A DNA stretch of 64,000 nt from JAPORY01 sp965215385 (GTDB lineage Bacteria; Pseudomonadota; Alphaproteobacteria; Rhodobacterales; Rhodobacteraceae): NCBI GenBank assembly GCA_965215385.1, contig OZ244059.1, positions 2,666,001-2,730,000 of the forward strand, read 5' to 3'. The position numbers and the translations under genes are program-made. Under the pieces are notes generated by a model. It had not been told where the DNA came from, ran no database searches, and saw nothing but the letters and a program-made list of their open reading frames with translations. Below, piece by piece: positions 45,213 through 54,667 of this stretch; the first letter of the stretch is position 1, and the number at the start of each line of letters is the position of its first letter.

Positions 45213-45799
45213 CTGAAATGATACGAATTTTCTATAGTGCGTCGGCGGAACTTCGACAGACCCTAGAAGGAACACCCGAGCAGATCGTGACAATTCGCGA
45301 AGGCAAGGAAAGCATGGCGAGAGGATATCTTGAACGATCGGGGCATTGTTTAATTACAACTGGTATCAATACTAGCAGCGGACGCTTGAGTGCCGTGTAT
45401 TCTGAAACGCAGGCTCTCGGGGTAGCATTCTGTCCAATTGCAACTGCAGATAAAGAAGAAGCCAAAGCATTTACCGTTTGGCTGAATTCTGTTTTTGCGT
45501 GGCTAATGCTCTTGAACTTTCGGACGGGAGTTTCACTGACATTTCCAAACTGGTCGCATAGCATGCTACGTAAGGTTCGATTGCCTGATCCAAGTAAGTG
45601 TAATTTGAGACCCTTGATAAACTGCTTTGAGGAGATCAAATATGATGTTATCGGTCGTCTTGATTCCTATCTTGAGTGCCGGGTACGTTTAAAAATTGAT
45701 CAAGCAGCCAGTGAGGTGGCTCAGATTCCGTGGGCAAAGGTAAGGGAATGGCGTGAAGTTCTGGCTAGGGAACCAACGATAGCAAAGGAAATTCCTTAG
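45209..45799 (+). CDS. Type ISP-like RM enzyme: target-recognition (specificity) part
   Basis: 196 residues from GTG 45209, overlapping the methylase stop by four bases. It begins TEMIRIFYSASAELRQTLEG and contains IREGKESMARGYLERSGH and GINTSSGRLSAVYSE, as found at the C-terminal end of single-chain adenine methylase/RM proteins after the NPPF domain; this is the part expected to choose the DNA target. A C-terminal helical segment follows. In relatives it is the end of one long polypeptide. Here it could be translated separately by coupling, or be detached by changes around the G17 tract. Confidence 0.65.
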   Translation: MTEMIRIFYSASAELRQTLEGTPEQIVTIREGKESMARGYLERSGHCLITTGINTSSGRLSAVYSETQALGVAFCPIATADKEEAKAFTVWLNSVFAWLMLLNFRTGVSLTFPNWSHSMLRKVRLPDPSKCNLRPLINCFEEIKYDVIGRLDSYLECRVRLKIDQAASEVAQIPWAKVREWREVLAREPTIAKEIP

Positions 45800-46620
45800 A
45801 ATTCAGAACTCTACGCTATCCTTACTTAACGAAGACGTGGGTAAAGCCGCGCAACATTGTTATGTTCGCCTTCAGACTTGTAAGGCTCTTTCCATTGCAG
45901 CGGATAGAGTTAGCCTCGCCCGATCATCTCCGAACTGACTTGATCGATTGTATCTTGCAGCTACATACGAGAATTCGAATGCGTTGTTACTAGGTAAAGG
46001 GCATGAGGAAACGGTAGGGCAAGGTCTGTAGACTGCAGGTGATCCTCACGCAGTATTCGTCCGATAGCAGTGGCATCAAGGCCAATTTTCCAAATCTGTT
46101 AGCGATTCGGGATGCGTATAATAGCAGTTAACGAGGAAATCGATCTCCGAATACAAATGCTTGAATCACATTTTGCGTCAGTGCCTAGGCTTTCACGAAA
46201 ATTACTATAAGAACAAAAAACCACAAAGAACGAGACAAAAGAGCAACAAATTCAAAAGCCAGCAGTGCTAACTATGATATGAGAGAAACAAAATTATCCA
46301 AAAATCAAAAGGAAAAATTTGGTGCGATGCTTTTTTGAAACAGATTCGGAACGCATTGTTCTTGATCAATTATCCAACAGCAAAAAATTTCAACTGGTAG
46401 TAAAGTTTGAATTTATCGTTGCGACTTGTGTGTTTAGGTTGAAAGGATAAGCGGTTTCGAGCATTTCAATCCGCTCGCGTCCAGCTTGCTTGAAAACGAC
46501 CCGACCAAGCTCCAAGACATGCCTCACCCCTGTCGGCAAAGCGAAGGATTCAAGTTGAGTATAAAATCAAAGACCCAGTGAAATCGCGTCCGCAACAAAA
46601 CATGTGAGTGTAGCAGAATC
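45800..46620. other. AT-rich intergenic region between RM locus and lpxC
   Basis: About 820 bases. 46180-46440 is strongly A-rich on the plus strand. No gene, repeat array or hairpin terminator that I can support. It probably includes the right border of the insertion between ftsZ and lpxC, and the lpxC promoter. Confidence 0.35.
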
Positions 46621-47568
46621 TTGCAACATACGGTCAAATCAGAAATTGAATTTCAGGGGGTCGGGCTTCATAGTGGCTGTCCTGTGCAGATGGTCATCAA
46701 GCCAGCACCAGCAGGGCATGGCATATGGTTTCGTCGTGCCGATGTTGAACAGCGTAAAGCGTGGATCCCAGCGCTATGGAATGCTGTTCGATCAACACAC
46801 TTGTGTACTAGCCTAATGAATGACGATGGTATCGGCGTCTCGACCGTTGAACACGTGCTAGCAGCCCTGTCCGGTTGTAATGTTCAAAACACCATAATTG
46901 AGATTGACGCGCCAGAGGTGCCAATCCTCGACGGCTCAGCAGTCCCCTTTGTGCGAGCAATTGTGAACTGTGGCCTTCAAACGCTTGATAAACCCATTCG
47001 CGCCGTCAAAGTATTGAAGAAAATTAAAGTAGAGAAAGCCGGGTCAGAAGCTGAGCTTCGGCCAGCTGACACTCTAAGAATCGAACTTCAAATTGACTTT
47101 GCCAATTGTGCCATCGGCCAGCAGGCCAAGACGCTCACAATGAACAACGGCGCATTCGCACGCGAGTTGAGTGATAGTCGGACCTTCTGCCGCTTGGATG
47201 ACATAGAGCCGATGCTCGCGAGCGGGTTGGTGAAAGGCGGTAGTCCCGGCCAAAATGCAGTCGTGTTTGATGATCGCGAAGTCATTAGTCCCGGCGGTTT
47301 GCGCCATCAAGATGAACCAGTGCGGCACAAAATGCTTGATGCGCTCGGCGATTTGACGCTTGCTGGTGGTCCAATTCTGGGATGTTATTGGGGAAAAAAG
47401 CCCAGTCATGCGTTGACAAATGCACTTTTGGAAAAGCTTTTTTCGACTCCCGATGCCTACGAAATTATCGAATGCGATCCGGCGATTGCAGCCCAACTGC
47501 CCGGCGTTGGCCTGCTGCCACATGAAGTCCCGGTATCGGACCAAGATCCCAAACAATTCGCGCATTGA
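46621..47568 (+). CDS. lpxC: UDP-3-O-acyl-N-acetylglucosamine deacetylase LpxC
   Basis: Zinc enzyme, the committed step of lipid A synthesis. Seen: 315 residues with FQGVGLHSG at 11-19, STVEHVLAALSG with E77 and zinc ligand H78, H236 and D240 in HKMLDALGDL as the other zinc ligands, and H263 in PSHALTN as the catalytic His. The start is TTG 46621 (MQHTVKSEIEF); no in-frame ATG lies upstream. In alphaproteobacteria lpxC normally follows ftsZ directly, so this gene marks the far side of the insertion. Confidence 0.95.
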   Translation: MQHTVKSEIEFQGVGLHSGCPVQMVIKPAPAGHGIWFRRADVEQRKAWIPALWNAVRSTHLCTSLMNDDGIGVSTVEHVLAALSGCNVQNTIIEIDAPEVPILDGSAVPFVRAIVNCGLQTLDKPIRAVKVLKKIKVEKAGSEAELRPADTLRIELQIDFANCAIGQQAKTLTMNNGAFARELSDSRTFCRLDDIEPMLASGLVKGGSPGQNAVVFDDREVISPGGLRHQDEPVRHKMLDALGDLTLAGGPILGCYWGKKPSHALTNALLEKLFSTPDAYEIIECDPAIAAQLPGVGLLPHEVPVSDQDPKQFAH

Positions 47569-47675
47569 TACGCGCTAAAGGCAACTTTCCCGTTTATCTC
47601 AGTAAGGCGATATGATAGTCTTTCGCCGCGGAAAGGCATAATTCCTTTCGGTATGGCTGCGGGAGACGATGACTC

Positions 47676-48530
47676 ATGTTTGGACGAGTGCCAATGCCGC
47701 GACAGGTGATAAAAATTTTGGCGTCGGGCATTGTATTATTCATGATGACCGCTTGCGGTGGAAATATCACCGATCGCGATCAAAACCTCGAAGCCTTTAC
47801 TGCCGAGCAAATATTTGAACGCGGAGAATTTGAGTTGCAGCGCGGGCGGATAGATGATGCCGCTTGGTATTTCTCTGAGGTCGAGAGACTTTATCCCTAC
47901 TCTGCTTTGGCACGTCGTGCCGTAATTATGCAGGCTTTTGCATTCCACTCCGGCAAAGACTATGAAAGTGCGCGTTCAGCCGCTGAGCGATTTATTGAAT
48001 TTTTTCCGGCCGACGAAGATGCGGCCTACGCTCAATATCTTCTCGCCCTCAGCCATTACGACCAAATTGACGAAATTGGCCGGGATCAAAGTCTGACCCT
48101 GAATGCCCTCCAAGAACTGCGGATTGTTATCGAACGCTTTCCCGAAAGCGAATATGCCGACAGCGCAAAACTCAAGTTCGACCTAGCTTTTGACCATCTA
48201 GCAGGCAAGGAAATGGAGGTCGGCCGATATTACCTGCGACGAGGACACTACAATGCGGCGATCAATCGTTTTCGCATTATTGTCGAAGACTTCCAAACGA
48301 CTTCGCATACGCCAGAGGCACTCCATCGCTTGGTAGAAGCGTATCTCTCATTGGGATTAGCCGACCAAGCAACTACAGCCGCTGCTATTTTGGGCCACAA
48401 CTATCGTGGGACAGATTGGTATGCTGATAGTTATAAACTCTTAACCGGTCAGGGGGAGCGGCCGCGGGTGCGGGGCAACAACTGGTTAGCCCGAGTATAT
48501 CGTCAGTCAATAAAGGGCGAGTGGCTGTAA
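47676..48530 (+). CDS. bamD: Outer-membrane assembly lipoprotein BamD
   Basis: Essential lipoprotein of the BAM complex. Seen: 284 residues; lipoprotein signal ending FMMTACGG with the modified Cys at 27; then TPR-like helical repeats (YFSEVERLYPYSALARRA, FIEFFPADEDAAYAQYLLAL, LRIVIERFPESEYADSA, YYLRRGHYNAAINRFR), the usual five-repeat layout of BamD/ComL. ATG 47676 has a GGGAG upstream; ATG 47694 is an alternative start. It lies between lpxC and recN, the standard alphaproteobacterial order. Confidence 0.95.
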   Translation: MFGRVPMPRQVIKILASGIVLFMMTACGGNITDRDQNLEAFTAEQIFERGEFELQRGRIDDAAWYFSEVERLYPYSALARRAVIMQAFAFHSGKDYESARSAAERFIEFFPADEDAAYAQYLLALSHYDQIDEIGRDQSLTLNALQELRIVIERFPESEYADSAKLKFDLAFDHLAGKEMEVGRYYLRRGHYNAAINRFRIIVEDFQTTSHTPEALHRLVEAYLSLGLADQATTAAAILGHNYRGTDWYADSYKLLTGQGERPRVRGNNWLARVYRQSIKGEWL

Positions 48531-48563
48531 CAAAATGCAGCTGCAGCAGATAGTGATTCGATC

Positions 48564-50213
48564 ATGCTGCGAGCACTCGAAATCAAAAACCTGCTAATCG
48601 TTGATAAACTCGAGATTGAGTTTCAGGCGGGATTGAATGTTCTGACCGGTGAGACCGGTGCGGGAAAATCCATTTTGCTCGACGCGGTTGGATTCGCTCT
48701 TGGAGAGCGTGGACGCGTTGACGTTGTGCGACAAGGTGCTGGTCGTGGCGACGTTGTCGTCGTTTTTGATATTCCAAAGAACCACTCGGCGCAGAGCGTC
48801 CTGCAACAGACGGGGCTATCGGGTGCCGACGAAATCATAATTCGTCGTTCAAGCACGGCAGATGGCCGCAAAACTGCCTGGATAAACGACCAGCGCGTCA
48901 GTGCCAATATTCTGCGACAACTATCGGAGGAATTGATTGAATTGCACGGCAGCCAGGCGGAACGTGGTCTGCTGAATCCAAGCGGACATATGAAACAACT
49001 TGACGAGTTCGGCGATCTGCAACAACAAAAACAGGCGGTTAGGTTCTCTTGGTCGCAACTGACAAAAACTAGAGATGCGTTGACCAAGCTTGCAACAGAA
49101 ATTCAAGCGGCTGCGAAAGAGGAGGACTTCTTGCGGCATGCTGTCGGTGAACTTGATGCATTTGCCCCTCAGGTCGGTGAAGACCAAGCACTTGATACGC
49201 GGCGCCGACAAATGCAACGGGCGGATCGCATTGGCGCCGATATTTTGAAAGCACGGGAACTATTGGGTCCCGATGGGGCCGAAGGAGCAACAAGCCAAGC
49301 ACTCCGATGGCTTGAGGGCGTCGTCGACGATTCTGACAACGAACTGCAAGAGGTTATTGCCGCTATTTCCCGTGCGGCGATAGAAGTTAGTGACGCAAAC
49401 GCACGCATTACCCGCGTACTCGAAGGCCTGACTTATGATCCAAAGGAACTCGATTCGGTCGAGGAAAGGCTCTTTGCACTACGGGCAATGGCGCGCAAAC
49501 ACGGCGTCGATACCGATAAACTCGCAAACTTCGGCGAAAGTTTGCGCCAGCGTTTGGAGAAAATTGATGCCAGCAATGAGGCATTTGCGGTCGCTCAAAA
49601 ACAAGTAGATTCGGCCGAACAAGACTATCAAAATGCCGCTAAGATACTCAGTCAAGCACGCGTCAAGGCGGCGCAGGCATTAGATCAAGCGGTAATGGCA
49701 GAACTGCCAGCATTAAAATTAGAGCGAGCAACTTTTAGGACCGAGGTGCAAAAAAATGAACCGAGTGCGGAGGGGATTGATTCGATTCAATTTGCCGTTG
49801 CGACCAATCCACGGTCAACGGTAGGGCCGATACAAAAAATTGCTTCTGGCGGCGAACTCAGTCGATTCATGCTCGCCTTAAGGGTTTGTTTGGCGCATTC
49901 ATCTGGTGCCCCGACATTGATTTTTGATGAAATTGATCGCGGCGTAAGCGGTGCGACTGCCGATGCCATCGGTAGACGATTGGCGAACTTAGCCAAGACC
50001 AATCAAGTTCTAGTCGTCACGCACTCGCCGCAAGTCGCCGCCCGGGGTGCACATCACTGGCGGGTCGAAAAGACCGCAACCGAAGATACGGCAGTCTCGA
50101 CAGTTAAGCCCCTTAACGAAACAGAACGTGTCGGTGAAATTGCCCGTATGCTCGCTGGAAGTAAGATTTCGGACGAAGCGCGAGCAGCCGCAAAGGTATT
50201 GCTAACGAACTAA
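48564..50213 (+). CDS. recN: DNA repair protein RecN
   Basis: SMC-like ATPase of double-strand-break repair. Seen: 549 residues; Walker A GETGAGKS at 29-36; ELHGSQAERGLLNP after the first lobe; a long coiled coil (about 150-390); and the C-terminal lobe with signature SGGELSRFMLAL and Walker B LIFDEIDRGVSG followed by VVTHSPQVAA. ATG 48564 is the start, 33 bases after bamD. No LexA box was recognised in the short gap. Confidence 0.96.
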   Translation: MLRALEIKNLLIVDKLEIEFQAGLNVLTGETGAGKSILLDAVGFALGERGRVDVVRQGAGRGDVVVVFDIPKNHSAQSVLQQTGLSGADEIIIRRSSTADGRKTAWINDQRVSANILRQLSEELIELHGSQAERGLLNPSGHMKQLDEFGDLQQQKQAVRFSWSQLTKTRDALTKLATEIQAAAKEEDFLRHAVGELDAFAPQVGEDQALDTRRRQMQRADRIGADILKARELLGPDGAEGATSQALRWLEGVVDDSDNELQEVIAAISRAAIEVSDANARITRVLEGLTYDPKELDSVEERLFALRAMARKHGVDTDKLANFGESLRQRLEKIDASNEAFAVAQKQVDSAEQDYQNAAKILSQARVKAAQALDQAVMAELPALKLERATFRTEVQKNEPSAEGIDSIQFAVATNPRSTVGPIQKIASGGELSRFMLALRVCLAHSSGAPTLIFDEIDRGVSGATADAIGRRLANLAKTNQVLVVTHSPQVAARGAHHWRVEKTATEDTAVSTVKPLNETERVGEIARMLAGSKISDEARAAAKVLLTN

Positions 50214-50231
50214 CAATTTGTATTCTCCATT

Positions 50232-51995
50232 GTGAGAGGCACGGGAGGATCACTGCCCGATGAACCTTCGACTGGATGCGCATCACAGTCAAAAATGGCT
50301 GCAGGTGCACTGATGCGTCGCATTCGTGCAGGCCTGCGGATGAACTCGCGTCAGTTCATTGCGCACCTGCGACAAGCGTACGAGGTGTTGCGACACCGCG
50401 GGCCGTCGCAGATACAGTTCTGGTTTATCGCGATGGCAATTGGCATCGTCGCCGGGTTCGCTGCATTATTTTTCCGAAAAGGAATCGAAGCTCTGCAAGC
50501 GGCACTCTATGGCACCGAAGACGTTCAGTACATTCATACATTTGCGGAATCGCTGCCGTGGTTTTGGATACTCATACTGCCGATTGCGGGCGGTACTGTC
50601 GTCGGCTTGATTCTGCATATTTTTACGCCCGACGGTCGGGTGCGATCTGTCGCAGATGTTATTGAGGGCGCAGCCTTGCGTGACGGCCGGGTTGAAACAC
50701 GAGCGGGAATTGCTTCCGCGTGTGCATCGCTAATCACCCTATCGTCAGGCGGGTCATCTGGCCGTGAAGGGCCAGTTGTCCATCTTGCAGGTGTCATTGC
50801 CACGCGCGTATCAGAAGCCCTCAAAGTTGATGGCATTACGGGTCGTGATCTATTGGGCTGCGCCGTTGCCGCTGCAGTATCAGCCAGCTTTAACGCTCCA
50901 ATCGCCGGAACAATTTTTGCACTTGAGGTGGTATTACGGCACTTTGCCTTCCATGCTTTTGCGCCAATTTCGATTGCTGCTGTTGCGGGAACCGTGATCA
51001 ACCGTCTTGAGTACGGCAATGTCACCGAGTTCTCGCTGAGCCTTCCGGGTGCGCTGCAGTTCTATATTGAATTACCCGCTTTTCTGCTATTGGGGATAGC
51101 TTCCGGATTGATTGCCGTGGCCTTGATGAAATCGATCTTTTTGGCCGAAGATACGGCGGACATAATACAGCGTCGGATAAACTTGCCGCGCTGGTTGCGT
51201 CCGGCGATTGCTGGGGCGTTACTCGGAATTATCGCGATTTATTTTCCGCATATCATTGGCGTTGGCTATGAAACAACATCACTAGCTTTGACGGGAAAGC
51301 TCCTTTTGCACGAAGCAATCGTGTTTTGCGTCATTAAGGTGATTGCCGTCACCATCACCATCGCTGGTCGGATGGGCGGCGGTGTGTTCTCGCCGTCCTT
51401 AATGATTGGTGCCCTCTCGGGTTTAGGATTTGGTTTAATCGCTACCGCGATATTTCCAGATATTTCGGGCTCGCATACTTTGTATGCGTTGGCGGGCATG
51501 GGTGCCGTGTCGGCTGCAGTTCTAGGGGCACCAATTTCAACCACTCTGATTGTTTTTGAGTTAACGGGCGACTGGCAGACGGGTCTGGCGGTGTTGACTT
51601 CAGTCTCATTGTCAACTGCGGTCGCCTCGCGGTTGGTTGATCGCTCCTTTTTTCTGACGCAGCTTGAGCGCCGGGGGATCCATCTCGCCGCCGGACCGCA
51701 GGCTTACCTGCCGGATACTTGTTCGGTGCGATTGATTATGCGGCCGAGTACGGGGCTGTCGTCTCGGGAGCAAAAAGTCGTGCAAACCTTGATCAACGAC
51801 CAGTGCTTTGTTGACATCAATACTACGCTTGCCCAAGTACTTCCTTTATTCGACAAAACCAGTGTTTCCTACATTCCGGTTGTTACTGCTCGACGAGCGG
51901 AAGAGGTTGAAATCATCGGTCTTGTATATCACGTTGACGCGCTGAAAGCCTATAATCAAGCGCTAGCGGCGACTGCGGCCGAAGAACACTCATAG
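50232..51995 (+). CDS. ClC-family chloride channel/transporter with C-terminal CBS region
   Basis: Integral membrane protein of the ClC family. Seen: about ten to twelve hydrophobic segments; the selectivity signature LSSGGSSGREGPVVH with the gating Glu of GREGP; NAPIAGTIFALE; GRMGGGVFSPSLMIGAL (the GxFxP motif); and a cytoplasmic CBS-type part from about residue 495 (IMRPSTGLSSREQKVVQTLI) to the end. GTG 50232 gives 587 residues; starts at 50313 or 50340 (ATG) are equally plausible because the first 36 residues are not conserved-looking. Whether it is a channel or a H+/Cl- exchanger is undecided. It follows recN by 18 bases. Confidence 0.88.
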   Translation: MRGTGGSLPDEPSTGCASQSKMAAGALMRRIRAGLRMNSRQFIAHLRQAYEVLRHRGPSQIQFWFIAMAIGIVAGFAALFFRKGIEALQAALYGTEDVQYIHTFAESLPWFWILILPIAGGTVVGLILHIFTPDGRVRSVADVIEGAALRDGRVETRAGIASACASLITLSSGGSSGREGPVVHLAGVIATRVSEALKVDGITGRDLLGCAVAAAVSASFNAPIAGTIFALEVVLRHFAFHAFAPISIAAVAGTVINRLEYGNVTEFSLSLPGALQFYIELPAFLLLGIASGLIAVALMKSIFLAEDTADIIQRRINLPRWLRPAIAGALLGIIAIYFPHIIGVGYETTSLALTGKLLLHEAIVFCVIKVIAVTITIAGRMGGGVFSPSLMIGALSGLGFGLIATAIFPDISGSHTLYALAGMGAVSAAVLGAPISTTLIVFELTGDWQTGLAVLTSVSLSTAVASRLVDRSFFLTQLERRGIHLAAGPQAYLPDTCSVRLIMRPSTGLSSREQKVVQTLINDQCFVDINTTLAQVLPLFDKTSVSYIPVVTARRAEEVEIIGLVYHVDALKAYNQALAATAAEEHS

Positions 51996-52196
51996 TGACA
52001 TAACGGCGCAGTTACCGCGACAGTGCCCAGCGAGTGCGAAATGACTCTGACTTTAAGAGTTTAAGACAATGTTGCGGGTTGGTCGGCTGTGCGCTGGTCA
52101 GATTAGCATTGATTGATGGGTTTTGTCGATTGGATAGGGGTTCAAACATGAAGGTTCCCAAATTCAACTATTCATAGACGCATTTTTTCCGGTTCT

Positions 52197-53834
52197 TTAT
52201 GCGTGTGAAACGAGTATCGTACTTTTTTCCTTGCGTGGGAAAACGGGGTCCCCAGCACTATCGGCGCGTCGAATCCGATTGATACACTCCTCGAGGCGAT
52301 CGACGTCATCCCTTGGGAAACGAAGCCCAAGTCGTGTTCTTCGCCATAAAAAGTCTTCGGCGGTCTGAACCCATTCATTTCTCACTACCCACTCAAGTTC
52401 CCTTTCCGTGACTGTTGTTGCGAAATTCTCTCCGAGATCTGTCGTCGTTTTGCTTCCTTGCAAAATTTTGAAAGAATCGGTGCCATAATGTCTCACCAGC
52501 CGAGATGCCCAGTTGGTACTAAGGTAGGGATATTGCTCACAAAGTTCTTCCATGAGAGTCCGTGCGCCATTTACTGGAAAATTCCCGCCAGGCAAAACCT
52601 GTCGGGCTGTCCACGGCGGCCCATGGTTTGGCAAGAATGGTGAAATCTTGGCAAGTGCTGTTTCTGCGAGTTTGCGGTACGTAGTCAGCTTACCGCCGAA
52701 AATATTGAGCAACGGCGGAGCAGACGCTTCAAGACGAATGACATAATCGCGTGATGCGGCAGAGGCACTATCCTCACAGTTGTCATACAGAGGTCGTACC
52801 CCTGAATATGCCCAGACCACGTCGTCGCGTGAAATTGGTTCCTTGAAGTACTTGGATACAAATTCCAACAAATAGATGGTCTCTTCTTGACTGCATATCG
52901 GAGTTTCTTGAATTGATTCTTGGTCTTCGTCGGTGGTTCCGATCAATGTGAAGTCATCTTCATACGGAATGACAAAAATGATTCTGCTATCTTGGCCTTG
53001 AAAAAAGTAACATTTTTCGTGGGAATAAAGTCGCTTGGTAACGATGTGACTGCCACGAACAAGGCGCAAGTTATCCATTTTTCGGTCACCGATTACCTCT
53101 CTCAGGAAATCTGACGCCCACGGACCCGTAGCATTAATGAGCACGTTGGTGCGAAACGAGGTACGCCGCCCGTCAGGAGCCTCTGTCACAACTATCCATT
53201 CTGAAGCCTGTCGTTCGACTGCGACCACTTGTGTGCGGGGCATAATGCAAGCCCCGCGTGCGGCGGCATCTCGGGCATTGAGAATGACCAACCGCGAATC
53301 TTGCACCCAACAATCCGAATACTCGAACGCCTTTTGGTATTCGTCACGAAGCGGTTCACCTTCCCGTACTCTCGATAGATTGAGGGAGGAAGTGCCCGCT
53401 AAAATGCGGCGCTGTCCCAGACTGTCGTAAAGCAGCAGCGCCAATCGAATCAACCAAGCGGGGCGGCGGTTCTTCTGCCAGGGAATAATGAAGTTCAAGA
53501 GCCTTGAGGCCGGTGTGTCGGCTGCAAATCGCATCTGGCTATGATAGGGAAGTACAAAGCGCAACGGCCAAATGATGTGTGGCATGGCTTGCAGCAGGAT
53601 TTCGCGCTCTGCGAGCGATTCCTTTACCAGGCGAAACTCGAAGTATTCAAGATATCGTAGCCCGCCGTGAATTAGCTTAGTTGACGCCGAGGAAGTGCCT
53701 GATCCAAGATCATTCATTTCTGCGAGTGCAACGCGTAATCCCCGGCCCGCAGCATCACGAGCGACGCCACACCCATTGACCCCGCCGCCGACGATAAAGA
53801 TGTCAAACGCCTCCCTATTGGTTTGAGAGGGCAT
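52197..53834 (-). CDS. glpD: Glycerol-3-phosphate dehydrogenase (FAD)
   Basis: Membrane-associated flavoprotein that oxidises glycerol-3-phosphate to dihydroxyacetone phosphate and reduces quinone. Seen: 545 residues; N-terminal dinucleotide fold FIVGGGVNGCGVARDAAGRG; GSGTSSASTKLIHGGLRYLE; central NATGPWASDFL; PYEDDFTLIGTTDED; and IFGGKLTTYRKLAE in the cap. ATG 53834 has AGGGA upstream and lies inside the end of glpR (20-base overlap), so glpR-glpD is one coupled transcript, divergent from the transport genes. It catalyses the step after GlpK. Confidence 0.95.
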   Translation of the reverse strand: MPSQTNREAFDIFIVGGGVNGCGVARDAAGRGLRVALAEMNDLGSGTSSASTKLIHGGLRYLEYFEFRLVKESLAEREILLQAMPHIIWPLRFVLPYHSQMRFAADTPASRLLNFIIPWQKNRRPAWLIRLALLLYDSLGQRRILAGTSSLNLSRVREGEPLRDEYQKAFEYSDCWVQDSRLVILNARDAAARGACIMPRTQVVAVERQASEWIVVTEAPDGRRTSFRTNVLINATGPWASDFLREVIGDRKMDNLRLVRGSHIVTKRLYSHEKCYFFQGQDSRIIFVIPYEDDFTLIGTTDEDQESIQETPICSQEETIYLLEFVSKYFKEPISRDDVVWAYSGVRPLYDNCEDSASAASRDYVIRLEASAPPLLNIFGGKLTTYRKLAETALAKISPFLPNHGPPWTARQVLPGGNFPVNGARTLMEELCEQYPYLSTNWASRLVRHYGTDSFKILQGSKTTTDLGENFATTVTERELEWVVRNEWVQTAEDFLWRRTRLGLRFPRDDVDRLEECINRIRRADSAGDPVFPRKEKSTILVSHA

Positions 53835-54609
53835 CCGAATCCCTATAGCTTTCTGTTACGATGATTTCAGTGCCGCCCCGATTGGCTTTTTTTTCAAATT
53901 CTCTTGGGGGACACTTATCGGTTACCATGATATCTATTTCTTCAATGTCGCAGATACGAACGGGAGCAATCTGATCAAACTTTGAGCTATCGCAAGCGAG
54001 AATTCGGGTACGAGAATTCTTGAGTATGGAGCGTGCGACCCAAACTTCACGGCTATCAAAATCCAGTACGGCGCCATCGGGATCTAATGCCGAGGCACCG
54101 ACGACGGCATATTCAGCTTTATAACGGGAAATAAATTCGATCGCATCTTCACCAAGAATGGCACCATCTGACGGACGAACTGAGCCGCCGACCAAGATAA
54201 GTTCATGCGCAGCACTACTAATCAGAATATTGATGATGTTGGCATTGTTGGTCACCACTCGCAAATCCTTATGCTGAGATAGTGAATTAGCGACACGTTC
54301 GGTGGTCGTGCCGATATTCAACATGATTGAACAACCATTCGGAATAAGCGACGCGACCTGACGGCCGATCTCGTGCTTCGCCGGCGCATGCAAAAGCCGT
54401 CGTTCGCGATACTCGCGGTTTGCGATCGGCGATAGCGGCCGAGCACCACCGCGTACTCTTGCCGCCAAACCTAGTGCACATAGTTCTCCAAGATCACGTC
54501 GGATGGTTTGACAGGTGACATCTAGGTCACTTGATAACCCTGCGACTGTCACGCGACCATCGTCCCTAAGGTAGGTCAATATTTGTTCTTGTCGGTCGGT
54601 AAGCTGCAT
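53815..54609 (-). CDS. glpR: DeoR-family glycerol-3-phosphate regulon repressor
   Basis: 264 residues from ATG 54609, chosen because AGGA precedes it and the product starts MQLTDRQEQILTYLRDDGRV, as in DeoR proteins; an in-frame GTG at 54660 adds 17 residues with no ribosome-binding site. N-terminal helix-turn-helix (VAGLSSDLDVTCQTIRRDL, with the DeoR TIRRDL motif), then the sugar-phosphate-sensing domain (GCSIMLNIGTTTERVA, LILVGGSVRPSDGAILG). The regulator name follows from its place between glpD and the glycerol transporter. Phased TTCG half-sites in the divergent promoter (54668-54694) are its likely operator. Confidence 0.88.
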   Translation of the reverse strand: MQLTDRQEQILTYLRDDGRVTVAGLSSDLDVTCQTIRRDLGELCALGLAARVRGGARPLSPIANREYRERRLLHAPAKHEIGRQVASLIPNGCSIMLNIGTTTERVANSLSQHKDLRVVTNNANIINILISSAAHELILVGGSVRPSDGAILGEDAIEFISRYKAEYAVVGASALDPDGAVLDFDSREVWVARSILKNSRTRILACDSSKFDQIAPVRICDIEEIDIMVTDKCPPREFEKKANRGGTEIIVTESYRDSDALSNQ

Positions 54610-54667
54610 CCTTAATTTCCTAGCCGAGTCTTCATAGCCTACATCACGGTGTATTGCCACGATTTTT

